64,000 nucleotides of DNA from Alkaliphilus oremlandii OhILAs (GTDB taxonomy: Bacteria > Bacillota > Clostridia > Peptostreptococcales > Natronincolaceae). This document shows, one piece after another, positions 44,403 through 52,417 of this stretch (its first letter is position 1; each line of letters opens with the position of its first letter). Both the position numbers and the translations under genes were made by a program. The notes under the pieces are model-generated. The model had not been told where the DNA came from and searched no databases. It saw only the letters and a list, made by a program, of their open reading frames with translations. The DNA lies in assembly GCF_000018325.1 (NCBI RefSeq), contig NC_009922.1:372001-436000 (forward strand), written 5' to 3'.

Positions 44403-45818
44403 ATGAAATACGATGTAATTATTAAAAATGCTAGAATACCTCAAGGTGATGACACAATGCTTACAAATATTTTGGTGAAGGACGAAAAAATTGCAGGATT
44501 TCTTCAAGATTTAGAAGGCATAGAGTACGGTAGGGAAATCGATGCAGAAGGAAATTTAACCATTCCAGGCTGCTTTGATTCTCATACCCACTTCATGGAT
44601 CCAGGTTTTACCCATAGAGAAAACTTTTTAACAGGAACATCCTCCGCAGCGGCTGGCGGTATTACCACAATCATGGATATGCCATGTTGTTCCAAGCCTT
44701 CCGTTCGAAGTATTCCAGAGCTAGAGTCTAAATTAAATGCAATCAAGGACAAGGCCATCATCGACTTTGCTTTCTGGGGCGGCGTTACTGGAGAAGATGT
44801 AAGAAATGATAATTTAGAGCACGTAAAGGCCCAAGCAGATTACGGCGTGTGTGCATTTAAGGTCTATATGACGCCTTCCGTGCCCACTTATGAAAGAGTT
44901 ACAGACCCAGAGATGCTAGAGGCTTTTAGAGCAGTTGCAAAAACTGGTCTTCCTGTAGGAATTCATGCGGAGAACTACGCCATGTGTGATTATTATGTGA
45001 AGAAATTCCAAAAAGAAGGAAGGCTGGATGGGCCAGCTTGGGCGGAAGCGAGACTGGAATTGGCTGAAAAGGCTGCGATTCAACTTGGAATCAGCTTTGC
45101 TGAGGAAACCGGTGCAAGACTTCATATCGTTCATATGAGTACAGGAATTGGTGCAAAATTGGTTGGGGAAGCAAAGAAAAAGGGGTTGGATGTGACTTCT
45201 GAAACATGTCCTCACTATTTAACCTTGAATTATCAAGATGCCATGACGGAGCATAAGCAGTATGCAAAGATAGCGCCACCACTGAGAACGAAAAGAGATA
45301 ATGAAGAGTTATGGGAAGGATTGCAAAACGGCAGTGTAGACTTTATCGCCACAGATCACGCACCGTATGAGATCGAAACAGAAAAAGAGGCAGAAGGCGT
45401 TAATATCTGGACGGCATTCCCGGGTATTCCTGGGGTAGAAACCATGGTACCAATCCTTGTTAGCGAGGGCTACAACAAAGGTAGATTGACGCTGAGCAGA
45501 TTGGTTGAGGTACTAAGCACCAGCGCTGCAAAGCAATACGGACTGTATCCAAAAAAGGGTGCAATGCATATCGGCTCCGATGCAGACTTCACCATTATCG
45601 ATTTAAATAAAGAATGGACCATCGACCAAAAGAAAACCTATTCCATGGCAAAATACAATCCACTTCATGGCATTCAGCTAAAAGGCAAGCCAGTTAAAAC
45701 AGTGGTACGGGGTACGCTCGTTTACGATGATAAGGAAGGGATTGTAGGAAAAGAAGGCTTTGGACAATTCGTAAAGAGACAAAATATACAGAAATTAGAT
45801 CGTGTAATCAAATATTAA
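44403..45818 (+). CDS. Dihydropyrimidinase/allantoinase-like amidohydrolase, candidate xanthine amidohydrolase
   Basis: A 471-residue cyclic-amidohydrolase of the dihydroorotase-allantoinase-hydantoinase group. Metal ligands are in DSHTHFMDPG (His61, His63), the carboxylated Lys153 in CAFKVYMTPS, later His residues in GIHAENYA and HIVHMST, and Asp in ATDHAPYE. Members open five- or six-membered cyclic amides. In this cluster the ring opening of xanthine to 4-ureido-5-imidazolecarboxylate is the step that fits; allantoin or dihydropyrimidine hydrolysis cannot be excluded. It lies 23 bases after ftcD with AAGGGGG, and 12 bases before the next gene. Confidence 0.88.
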   Translation: MKYDVIIKNARIPQGDDTMLTNILVKDEKIAGFLQDLEGIEYGREIDAEGNLTIPGCFDSHTHFMDPGFTHRENFLTGTSSAAAGGITTIMDMPCCSKPSVRSIPELESKLNAIKDKAIIDFAFWGGVTGEDVRNDNLEHVKAQADYGVCAFKVYMTPSVPTYERVTDPEMLEAFRAVAKTGLPVGIHAENYAMCDYYVKKFQKEGRLDGPAWAEARLELAEKAAIQLGISFAEETGARLHIVHMSTGIGAKLVGEAKKKGLDVTSETCPHYLTLNYQDAMTEHKQYAKIAPPLRTKRDNEELWEGLQNGSVDFIATDHAPYEIETEKEAEGVNIWTAFPGIPGVETMVPILVSEGYNKGRLTLSRLVEVLSTSAAKQYGLYPKKGAMHIGSDADFTIIDLNKEWTIDQKKTYSMAKYNPLHGIQLKGKPVKTVVRGTLVYDDKEGIVGKEGFGQFVKRQNIQKLDRVIKY

Positions 45819-45830
45819 GGAGGAAATTTT

Positions 45831-46433
45831 ATGCCGAGACATGCTATTTTAGTAATCGATATGTTGAATGATTTTGTGGGAGAAAAGGCACCGCTTCGGT
45901 GTCCAGGTGGAGAAACCATCATTCCAGATCTACAAAAACTATTTAAATGGGTTCGTGGAAGAGAAAACGATGATGTACATCTGGTTCATATTCAGGAAGC
46001 ACACCGTAAAAATGATGCGGACTTTAGAGTAAGACCAGTTCATGCTGTAGATGGTACTTGGGGCTCTGATTTCATCCAGGAACTTTATCCAGAAGAGGGC
46101 GAATACATTGTTAAAAAGAGAAGACATAGTGGATTTGCTCATACGGATTTAGATCTTTATCTAAGGGAAGAAAATATCGATACCGTAGTTGTAACTGGTG
46201 TATGGACCAACGTTTGTGTAAGAAGTACAGCCACAGATGCCCTTGCAAATGCCTATAAGGTGATTACTTTAAGCGATGGATGTGCATCTAAAACAGAAGA
46301 AATGCATGAATATGGATTAAATGATTTGAGCATTTTCACCAAGGTCATGACCATTGACGAATATGTGGCAGCTTGGGAGCGTGGAGAAGACCCTTGGCTA
46401 GGTGGCGGCGATCGAGAAAATAAGGTAGAGTAA
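45831..46433 (+). CDS. Isochorismatase-family amidohydrolase, candidate ureido-hydrolase
   Basis: A 200-residue cysteine hydrolase with the triad Asp10 (LVIDMLND), Lys96 (VKKRRHSGF) and Cys129 (GVWTNVCVRST). Relatives such as N-carbamoylsarcosine amidase and RutB split carbamoyl or ureido groups to amine, CO2 and ammonia. Placed right after the ring-opening hydrolase, it could remove the carbamoyl group from 4-ureido-5-imidazolecarboxylate to give 4-amino-5-imidazolecarboxylate. That substrate is inferred. AAGGAGG precedes the ATG. Confidence 0.87.
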   Translation: MPRHAILVIDMLNDFVGEKAPLRCPGGETIIPDLQKLFKWVRGRENDDVHLVHIQEAHRKNDADFRVRPVHAVDGTWGSDFIQELYPEEGEYIVKKRRHSGFAHTDLDLYLREENIDTVVVTGVWTNVCVRSTATDALANAYKVITLSDGCASKTEEMHEYGLNDLSIFTKVMTIDEYVAAWERGEDPWLGGGDRENKVE

Positions 46434-46455
46434 AGTCTGCAAATGAAGAGATCTA

Positions 46456-46497
46456 GGGTAAATCTGAGGATATTCTATGGTAAATGCAGATTTACCC
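46456..46497 (+). repeat. Intercistronic inverted repeat
   Basis: GGGTAAATCTG (46456-46466) pairs perfectly with CAGATTTACCC (46487-46497). No T run follows, so it is more likely an RNA-stabilising or processing element than a terminator. Confidence 0.6.
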
Positions 46498-46532
46498 AGT
46501 CATATACAGTTGCTAGAAAGTGGTGATGCTCG

Positions 46533-47087
46533 TTGAAAATCATTGTAGGTTTATCGGGTGGAAGCTGTGCCATTTACGGGGTAGGACTTTTAAAGGTCTT
46601 AAAGGAATTGGAGATAGAAACCCATTTAGTGGTTTCCACCATGGGAGAGTACGTTGCCAATCATGAGTGTGGTATATCCTTAGAGGAACTAAAGCAGATG
46701 GCGACATATTTTCATGAAAATAAAAATCTTGCAGCACCCATTGCTTCCGGCTCATTTAAAACAGATGGCATGATCATCGTTCCTTGCTCCATGCGTACCT
46801 TAGGTGCAGTGGCTAATGGTTTATCGGATAACCTACTGACGAGAGCGGCAGATGTGGTGATTAAAGAGCGAAGAAAGCTGGTGGTGGTTCCTAGGGAAAC
46901 GCCTTTAAGTGTGATTCACTTAGAGAATATGCTGAAGCTTGCAAAGATCGGTGTCACTGTAATGCCCGCTGCTCCGGGCTTTTACCATCAACCAGAAACC
47001 ATTGGTGATATTGTCAGCATCATGGTAGGAAGGATTTTAGACCAGATGGATATCCAGCACAATCTCTTTAAACCATGGGGAGATTAG
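46533..47087 (+). CDS. ubiX: UbiX-family flavin prenyltransferase
   Basis: A 184-residue enzyme that prenylates FMN to make the cofactor of UbiD decarboxylases. The pattern GLSGGSCAIYGVGLLKVL at the start, IASGSFKTDGMIIVPCSMRT (the SFxTDGMxxxPCS signature) near 73, and PRETPLSVIHLENM near 122 are diagnostic. TTG start after GGTGATG. It directly precedes ubiD, the usual pairing. Confidence 0.95.
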   Translation: MKIIVGLSGGSCAIYGVGLLKVLKELEIETHLVVSTMGEYVANHECGISLEELKQMATYFHENKNLAAPIASGSFKTDGMIIVPCSMRTLGAVANGLSDNLLTRAADVVIKERRKLVVVPRETPLSVIHLENMLKLAKIGVTVMPAAPGFYHQPETIGDIVSIMVGRILDQMDIQHNLFKPWGD

Positions 47088-47107
47088 AAGAAGGAGGGAC
47101 GGCGAAA

Positions 47108-48463
47108 ATGGAGGAACAGATGTTAAGGGGTGCTTTAAAAAAGTTAGAGGATAGAGGACAGCTGCTTAAGTGCAACAGAGAAGTGGATCCTAAATTTGAG
47201 CTGGGTGCAGTTCTAAAACATTTCAATAATGAACAGCCTATATTATTTAACAAGATAAAGAATCACAGTATGCCAGTGATTGGTGCAATGTTTGGCAATC
47301 GTGATTTATACTATGAAATGCTGGGGGCGACGAGGAAAGATCGTATATTTAAAATGATGAATGCCATCGCCAATCCAAAGCCGACAAAACTGCTCTCAAA
47401 GGGTCCTGTAATGGAAAATATCATTTCTAGAAATATTGACTTGACTAAAATGTTTCCAGTTCCAACCTTTCACGGTGGTGATTCTTCCAGCTATATAACC
47501 GCAGGCATTGTAGCTTTAAAGGACCCAGAAACAGGACAGCGTCATATCTCGGTTCGCAGGCTCCAGATAAATGGGGGCAATGAAATGAGTATCTTGGTAG
47601 CATCCCCATTGGCAAAAGAGCAATTTGCCTTTATGGAAGCACAGAATAAGCCTTTGGAGGTAGCCATTATATTAGGGTACGATTACCATCTGCTTTTAGC
47701 TTCTCAAATAAGTGCAGCTACCTATGGCGTAGATAAATATGAGGTAGATTCAGCCCTTAGAGGGGAGGCTCTAGCGTTGGTAAAGTGTCAAAGCATCGAT
47801 TTAGAGGTACCGGCCTATGCAGAGATTGTGCTAGAGGGGATTATGCCACCTCATAAACGGGTAGCGGAAGGCCCTTTTGGAGAATTGATGGGATATTACG
47901 GAGAGCGAGCAATGCACCCCATCGTTCAGGTGAAAACGGTGATGCATCGCCATCATCCTATTTTCCAGACCTCGTTTCCTTGTAGAGAGGAACATTTAGC
48001 AAATGGCCTCATTAGAGAGATCGAGCTGTACAGTATCTTAAAGAACTTAGTCGATGTAAAGGATGTCAATGTTACAGTATCCGGCGGATGTCGGTTTCAT
48101 ACCTTTATTTCCATTCATAAAAGGTTTGAAGGCGACGGGAAGACAGCCATTATAGGTGCTTTGGCAAGCAGCAAGGATGTGAAGCACGTGGTGGTCGTGG
48201 ACGAAGATGTAGATATATATCGTCACGATGAGATAGAGTGGGCAATTGCAACGAGATTCCAAGCTTCCAAGGATATGGTAGTCGTTGAAGGGGCGTTGGG
48301 ATCTGGATTGGAGCCATCTCATATTCAAAGGGGCGTAACGGATAAGGTGGGCATCGATGCTACAAAACCACTGGGAGAGGCTGGAAAGGGCTTCACAAGG
48401 GCCATCATCCCAGAATATGAAGAGATTGATATTCATAAGTATTTTCCTGAATTGAACGGATAG
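47108..48463 (+). CDS. ubiD: UbiD-family decarboxylase, candidate 4-amino-5-imidazolecarboxylate decarboxylase
   Basis: A 451-residue prenylated-FMN decarboxylase. Family segments are HISVRRLQINGGNEMSI near 140, the glutamates and Arg around EGPFGELMGYYG near 255, and ATRFQASKDMVVVEG near 380. UbiD enzymes decarboxylate aromatic and heteroaromatic acids, including pyrrole- and furan-type rings. The clostridial purine pathway has exactly one heteroaromatic decarboxylation (aminoimidazolecarboxylate to 4-aminoimidazole), so this gene fits that step. ATG at 47108 follows AAGGAGGGA; an in-frame ATG at 47075 overlaps ubiX. The substrate is inferred. Confidence 0.9.
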   Translation: MEEQMLRGALKKLEDRGQLLKCNREVDPKFELGAVLKHFNNEQPILFNKIKNHSMPVIGAMFGNRDLYYEMLGATRKDRIFKMMNAIANPKPTKLLSKGPVMENIISRNIDLTKMFPVPTFHGGDSSSYITAGIVALKDPETGQRHISVRRLQINGGNEMSILVASPLAKEQFAFMEAQNKPLEVAIILGYDYHLLLASQISAATYGVDKYEVDSALRGEALALVKCQSIDLEVPAYAEIVLEGIMPPHKRVAEGPFGELMGYYGERAMHPIVQVKTVMHRHHPIFQTSFPCREEHLANGLIREIELYSILKNLVDVKDVNVTVSGGCRFHTFISIHKRFEGDGKTAIIGALASSKDVKHVVVVDEDVDIYRHDEIEWAIATRFQASKDMVVVEGALGSGLEPSHIQRGVTDKVGIDATKPLGEAGKGFTRAIIPEYEEIDIHKYFPELNG

Positions 48464-48509
48464 ACCATAGTTCCCTAAAGGATGAAAATTTCGGCAAAGG
48501 TGGTAGTGA

Positions 48510-48776
48510 ATGATGAAGCAGGCCTTAGGAATGATAGAAACTAGAAGCTTAGTCGCAGCCATTGAGGCAGCGGACACCATGGTGAAGTCTGCAGATGTTA
48601 AAATTGTAGATTTAAACTATGTAGGCTCTGGCATAATTTCTGTAATCGTTTCAGGAGAGGTGGCAGCAGTACAGGCAGCCGTTTCAAATGGAACAGAGGC
48701 AGTGAAAGGGATCGGCGAGATTATTTCCACAAATGTAATACCTCGGCCCCATGATGAAGTCAGTAAAATTCTATAA
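48510..48776 (+). CDS. Bacterial microcompartment shell protein (BMC-H)
   Basis: An 88-residue single BMC domain (PF00936): KQALGMIETRSLVAAIEAAD at the start, the pore-region loop around NYVGSGIISVIVSGEV, and the family mark NVIPRPHDEV at the end. Such proteins form hexamers that tile the flat faces of microcompartments. AAAGGTGG precedes the ATG. First of three BMC-H genes in the cluster. Confidence 0.95.
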   Translation: MMKQALGMIETRSLVAAIEAADTMVKSADVKIVDLNYVGSGIISVIVSGEVAAVQAAVSNGTEAVKGIGEIISTNVIPRPHDEVSKIL

Positions 48777-48800
48777 TGAGCATAGGGGTGGTGATTGATA

Positions 48801-49109
48801 TTGACGAATTTGTTGATTAAAAAAGTGATGGACAATATGGCGCGGCAATACAGAAAAGAAAACGGCATAAGCGATTCTATGTCAACTATGAATGAAATTT
48901 CGGGAAACATCAGCAAAGCGGAAGAGGCTTTACTAGTAAATATTATAAAGAACAAAGAGGAAAGCAGTGCGATGAAAAGCTGTACCGGTCAGAAGGTAAG
49001 CTTAGGGGAGCTTGCTACGTATCAGGAAAAGGATTCTGAAAGAAAGAAGAACGCGCCTTCTAAAATTTCTTTAGAGGAATTGGCTAAAAAACAATGTAAA
49101 ACTAATTAA
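48801..49109 (+). CDS. Small helical protein with repeated SLxELA motif in the shell gene block
   Basis: About 102 residues, charged and helical. It begins with an amphipathic segment (TNLLIKKVMDNMARQYRK) and ends with two copies of a short motif, KVSLGELATYQEK and KISLEELAKKQCK, about 30 residues apart. Encapsulation peptides of microcompartment cargo are short amphipathic helices of this sort, so it may be a scaffold or adaptor that ties enzymes to the shell. TTG at 48801 fits GGTGA upstream; TTG 48795 is an alternative. Flanked by two BMC-H genes. I know no named family. Confidence 0.65.
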   Translation: MTNLLIKKVMDNMARQYRKENGISDSMSTMNEISGNISKAEEALLVNIIKNKEESSAMKSCTGQKVSLGELATYQEKDSERKKNAPSKISLEELAKKQCKTN

Positions 49110-49121
49110 GGAGGTGGACCT

Positions 49122-49499
49122 GTGAAGGCAGCCTTAGGATTAATCGAAGCAATTGGATTGACTACTGCCATTACGGCCCTAGATGCGGCTAGTAAGGCGG
49201 CAGATATAAAGCTGGTGGGCTATGAAAAGGTGATTGGCGCTGGTAAAGCAGTCAGTGTCACCATACAGATCGCTGGAGATGTAGCCGCGGTAAAAGCCAG
49301 TGTGGATGCAGGGGTGGCGGCGGCGAATAAAATTGGTCAAGTTCTATCCTACCATGTGATTCCCCGACCTCACGAAGAGGTGGATTTACTGATTAAAGCC
49401 TTTGAAAAAAATTTAAAATCCAAGGATCAAAAATCTTTAGAAGGTATGGAAGAAAATAAGAAAAACAAGGATAAAAAAACGAAGAAAGAGGAGGAATAA
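49122..49499 (+). CDS. BMC-H shell protein with charged C-terminal tail
   Basis: A 125-residue protein: a BMC domain over residues 1-90 (KAALGLIEAIGLTTAITALD, GYEKVIGAGKAVSVTIQIAG, HVIPRPHEEV) and a tail of about 35 residues made almost wholly of Lys, Glu, Asp and Asn. The tail would project from the hexamer, perhaps to bind cargo or nucleic acid or to control packing; this is inference. GTG start after AAGGAGGTGG, 12 bases after the SLxELA gene. Confidence 0.93.
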   Translation: MKAALGLIEAIGLTTAITALDAASKAADIKLVGYEKVIGAGKAVSVTIQIAGDVAAVKASVDAGVAAANKIGQVLSYHVIPRPHEEVDLLIKAFEKNLKSKDQKSLEGMEENKKNKDKKTKKEEE

Positions 49500-49502
49500 T
49501 TC

Positions 49503-49778
49503 ATGAGTCAAGCATTAGGAATGGTAGAAACGAAGGGTTTGGTAGGGGCAGTCGAGGCAGCAGATGCCATGGTAAAGGCAGCCAATGTTACTTTAGTGGG
49601 ATATGAAAAAATAGGCTTCGGCTTAGTCACTGTGATGGTAAGAGGCGATGTAGGTGCTGTAAAGGCAGCCACCGATGCCGGTGCTGAAGCAGCGAGAGCC
49701 GTTGGAGAGCTTCACTCGGTACATGTAATTCCAAGACCGCATTCAGAAGTTGAAAGAGTACTATTAAAGGGAGAATAA
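49503..49778 (+). CDS. Bacterial microcompartment shell protein (BMC-H)
   Basis: A 91-residue single BMC domain: QALGMVETKGLVGAVEAADA, GYEKIGFGLVTVMVRGDVGA and HVIPRPHSEVERVL. It is closest to the PduA/CcmK/EutM standard type and is likely the main shell hexamer. It starts 3 bases after the previous stop, after AAAGAGGAGG. Confidence 0.95.
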   Translation: MSQALGMVETKGLVGAVEAADAMVKAANVTLVGYEKIGFGLVTVMVRGDVGAVKAATDAGAEAARAVGELHSVHVIPRPHSEVERVLLKGE

Positions 49779-49810
49779 TGAGAGGAACTCCTTAAGGGAG
49801 GGGGAAGATT

Positions 49811-50230
49811 ATGAGCTCCTACAATAAAGCGAGAGGAATCATGGAGGAGTTGGGCTTAAGAGCAAAAAAGAGCACCAGTAAAAAGGTATTCGTTGTAGTT
49901 CTAGAAGGAACGGAAGCAGAATTCGATGAAATTCGAAGGCTGGGCGGTGTAGAATTAGACGATATGAGTGTTTTATCCAGATTGCCCAAGGTTTTAACAA
50001 ATTTAGTCCGCAGCACTTATGCCAGTGATGTAAAATCCAGGGATAACGACGGATACGATAAATCCATCCAAAAGAATGTCTCCATCAGTACGGAGTCTGT
50101 AGTGACAGAAAGAGATGTGGCTCAGATGCCCGAGGAAGTTCAAGAGATTGTGCTCAAGGGCAGAGGCATCATCACCCCTTTGGCTAGAGATTTGGCACAG
50201 AAACGAGGCATTCGAATCAATAAAGCTTAA
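49811..50230 (+). CDS. Microcompartment-associated protein of unknown function
   Basis: A 139-residue protein between the BMC-H and BMC-P genes. The N-terminus is an amphipathic helix (SSYNKARGIMEELGLRAKK). The C-terminus carries VTERDVAQMPEEV and GIITPLARDLAQKRGIRI; a TPxARDxLxxxGI segment of this sort recurs in several BMC-associated proteins such as EutT-like ones. It is neither a BMC nor a EutN domain. A structural, cargo-binding or regulatory part of the compartment seems likely. GGGAGGGGG precedes the ATG. Confidence 0.7.
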   Translation: MSSYNKARGIMEELGLRAKKSTSKKVFVVVLEGTEAEFDEIRRLGGVELDDMSVLSRLPKVLTNLVRSTYASDVKSRDNDGYDKSIQKNVSISTESVVTERDVAQMPEEVQEIVLKGRGIITPLARDLAQKRGIRINKA

Positions 50231-50261
50231 GACTAAATTCCAATCAGAGGGGGATGGCAAC

Positions 50262-50552
50262 ATGCATATAGGCAGAGTAATTGGAACCGTAGTAGCAACA
50301 AGAAAAGATGAACGATTAATCGGCTGTAAGCTAATGATTACACAGCCAGTGAACGTAGAGAGAGAGCCTATAGGGGAAGCGTTAATTACGGTGGATACCG
50401 TAGGTGCTGGTATTGGCGAGCTTGTGATTTATACCATGGGTACAGCCGCACGGTATGCAGCAGATAAATTACAGTCTCCCATCGATGCTTCCATTGTAGG
50501 AATTATAGACAATATGGATGTATACATAGGCAAGGAGGGCGATGATTCTTGA
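50262..50552 (+). CDS. Microcompartment vertex protein (BMC-P, EutN/CcmL family)
   Basis: A 96-residue EutN/CcmL-domain protein: MHIGRVIGTVVATRKDERL at the start, LMITQPVNVE, VDTVGAGIGELVIYTMGTAA and IVGIIDNMDVY. The family forms pentamers that cap the vertices, so with the BMC-H proteins a closed shell can form. ATG at 50262 after AGAGGGGGATGG; its stop overlaps the TTG start of the next gene (TTGA). Confidence 0.95.
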   Translation: MHIGRVIGTVVATRKDERLIGCKLMITQPVNVEREPIGEALITVDTVGAGIGELVIYTMGTAARYAADKLQSPIDASIVGIIDNMDVYIGKEGDDS

Positions 50553-52357
50553 ATGCATCAATGATCAAACAGGCTATGGAATATCGGCAGCTGGTGGATG
50601 TACTGATGTCCAATAAAGAGTTTGCGGATATTGTCCTAGCAGGTGGAAATGTAATCAATGTTTTAACGAGAGAGGTCTATAGCACCGATGTTGCCATCAA
50701 AGGAAAATATATTTTGCTGGTAGGGGACAGTAGGAATCTCATCGGTCCTGAAACCATCGTTGTTGATGTGACGGGTAGATTTATATCACCAGGATTCATC
50801 GACTCCCATATGCACTTTGAAAGCAGTATGCTGACCATTACAGAGTTTTCTAGACTGTCCATACCGTCCGGCACCACCACTTTGGTAGCAGATCCTCATG
50901 AAATAGGCAATGCACTAGGTCCCATCGGTATGAAAGCCATGGCCATGGAGGCTTCTACAGTTCCGAACCATGTATATTTGGTTGTGCCTGCATTAACACC
51001 GGATTGCCCTAGCTTGGAAACGGCAGGATACGATGTGACCTCAAAGGATATGGAGGAAATATTAAACTATCCAAATGTTATAGGCATTGGAGAGTTACAG
51101 GGCTTTAGCAATGCAAAGCATGTATACAACCATACACCGGAGATCATTACAGATTTAATTGCATCCACCATATATGCCAAAAGTATGGGTAAAGTGGTGG
51201 ATGGCAATGCGCCAGAGCTTTTTGGTTCAGAATTGGCTGCCCATATCATCGCCACTGGCGGCAAATGCTCCTGCCATGAAACCACCACGAAAGCAGAATG
51301 TGTAGAGAAGCTTCGACAGGGTGTGTATGTATTCATGCGAGAAGGGTCCACCCAAAGAAATATGGCGGAGTGTATTCGGGCGGTTACAGAAGATGGGCTG
51401 GATTCCAGACGTTGTATCTTAGCAACAGACGATATGGTGGCAGAGGATCTGGAGAAGTTAGGTCATATGAATGAAATCGTAAAGCGTACCATTGCAGAGG
51501 GTGTGAATCCTATAGAGGCCATACAGATGGTTACCATTAATCCTGCCACTTATTTCGGACTAGAAGATGTTGGCGTATTGGCACCAGGAAAGCTGGCGGA
51601 TATTGCCATCATTCAAGACCTTGAGAACATGGCAGTGGAAGCGGTTTTCTTAGAAGGAAAGCTGGTGGCATCGAAAGGGGAATTATTGATCGATCTACCG
51701 AAATATACCTATCCAGAAGAAGTAAAATCTTCTGTAAAAAGATTGCCGGTGGAGGAAGAGGACTTAAAAATATATGCAGAGGGAAGAGAAGCTGAGGTTC
51801 GATGTATTGAGCTGATTCCAGATCAAAACTTATCCGGTAGCCTAGAAGTGAAAGTAAAGGTTCAGAATGGTACGGTATTGTCAGATACGGCTCAGGATGT
51901 ACTCCAGATCGTCTGTTTGGAGCGCTACGGACGAAATGGCAATATCGGTAAAGCCTTTGTAAAGGGATTTGGGCTGAAGGATGGTGCCTTTGCAGAAAGT
52001 GTTGCCCATGATACCCATAATATCATCGCCATGGGAACCAACCTAAAGGATATTGCAGAAGCGGTGAATCATGTGATTAAAATGAAGGGTGGCATTGCTG
52101 TAACCAAGGGCGGAAAGGTAATCGAAGAGCTGAGACTTCCAGTTGGCGGACTCATAACAGATGAACTGACAGGACCTGAAGTGAGTCGTAAAATTGCGAA
52201 GCTAGAAAGTGTAGTTCGAGAACAATTAGGCTGCAGAGTCCATGCGCCTTTCATGCATTTATCTTTCTTGGCTCTATCCACTAGCCCAAAATGGAAGATT
52301 ACGGACAAAGGATTGATCGATGTGAATAATTTTGAAATTCTGCCGCCAGTGCTATAG
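50549..52357 (+). CDS. Divergent adenine-deaminase paralogue, candidate 4-aminoimidazole deaminase
   Basis: A 602-residue amidohydrolase of the Ade family: SHMHFESSM (His87, His89), ADPHEIGNALG, GIGELQGFSN and ATDDMVAEDL. It differs from true adenine deaminase at key spots: the usual DGHxP is DGNAP, with Asn220 in place of His, and the later xHE set is CHE (Cys242). The full-length second copy downstream keeps the standard residues. The shell vertex gene overlaps its TTG start, tying it to the compartment. A different amino-heterocycle, such as 4-aminoimidazole, is a sensible substrate guess; adenine cannot be excluded. Confidence 0.88.
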   Translation: MNASMIKQAMEYRQLVDVLMSNKEFADIVLAGGNVINVLTREVYSTDVAIKGKYILLVGDSRNLIGPETIVVDVTGRFISPGFIDSHMHFESSMLTITEFSRLSIPSGTTTLVADPHEIGNALGPIGMKAMAMEASTVPNHVYLVVPALTPDCPSLETAGYDVTSKDMEEILNYPNVIGIGELQGFSNAKHVYNHTPEIITDLIASTIYAKSMGKVVDGNAPELFGSELAAHIIATGGKCSCHETTTKAECVEKLRQGVYVFMREGSTQRNMAECIRAVTEDGLDSRRCILATDDMVAEDLEKLGHMNEIVKRTIAEGVNPIEAIQMVTINPATYFGLEDVGVLAPGKLADIAIIQDLENMAVEAVFLEGKLVASKGELLIDLPKYTYPEEVKSSVKRLPVEEEDLKIYAEGREAEVRCIELIPDQNLSGSLEVKVKVQNGTVLSDTAQDVLQIVCLERYGRNGNIGKAFVKGFGLKDGAFAESVAHDTHNIIAMGTNLKDIAEAVNHVIKMKGGIAVTKGGKVIEELRLPVGGLITDELTGPEVSRKIAKLESVVREQLGCRVHAPFMHLSFLALSTSPKWKITDKGLIDVNNFEILPPVL

Positions 52358-52417
52358 ATCGGTAGGGTAGGAAATAACAGGAAAGGAGAAAAATCAGTCA
52401 TTCTGACAGCGAGGCGC

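Noticed and set aside
44403..45818. A classical allantoin utilisation cluster
   Set aside because: There are no urate oxidase, allantoate or ureidoglycolate genes in the window; FtcD, UbiD and the deaminases fit the imidazole route better.
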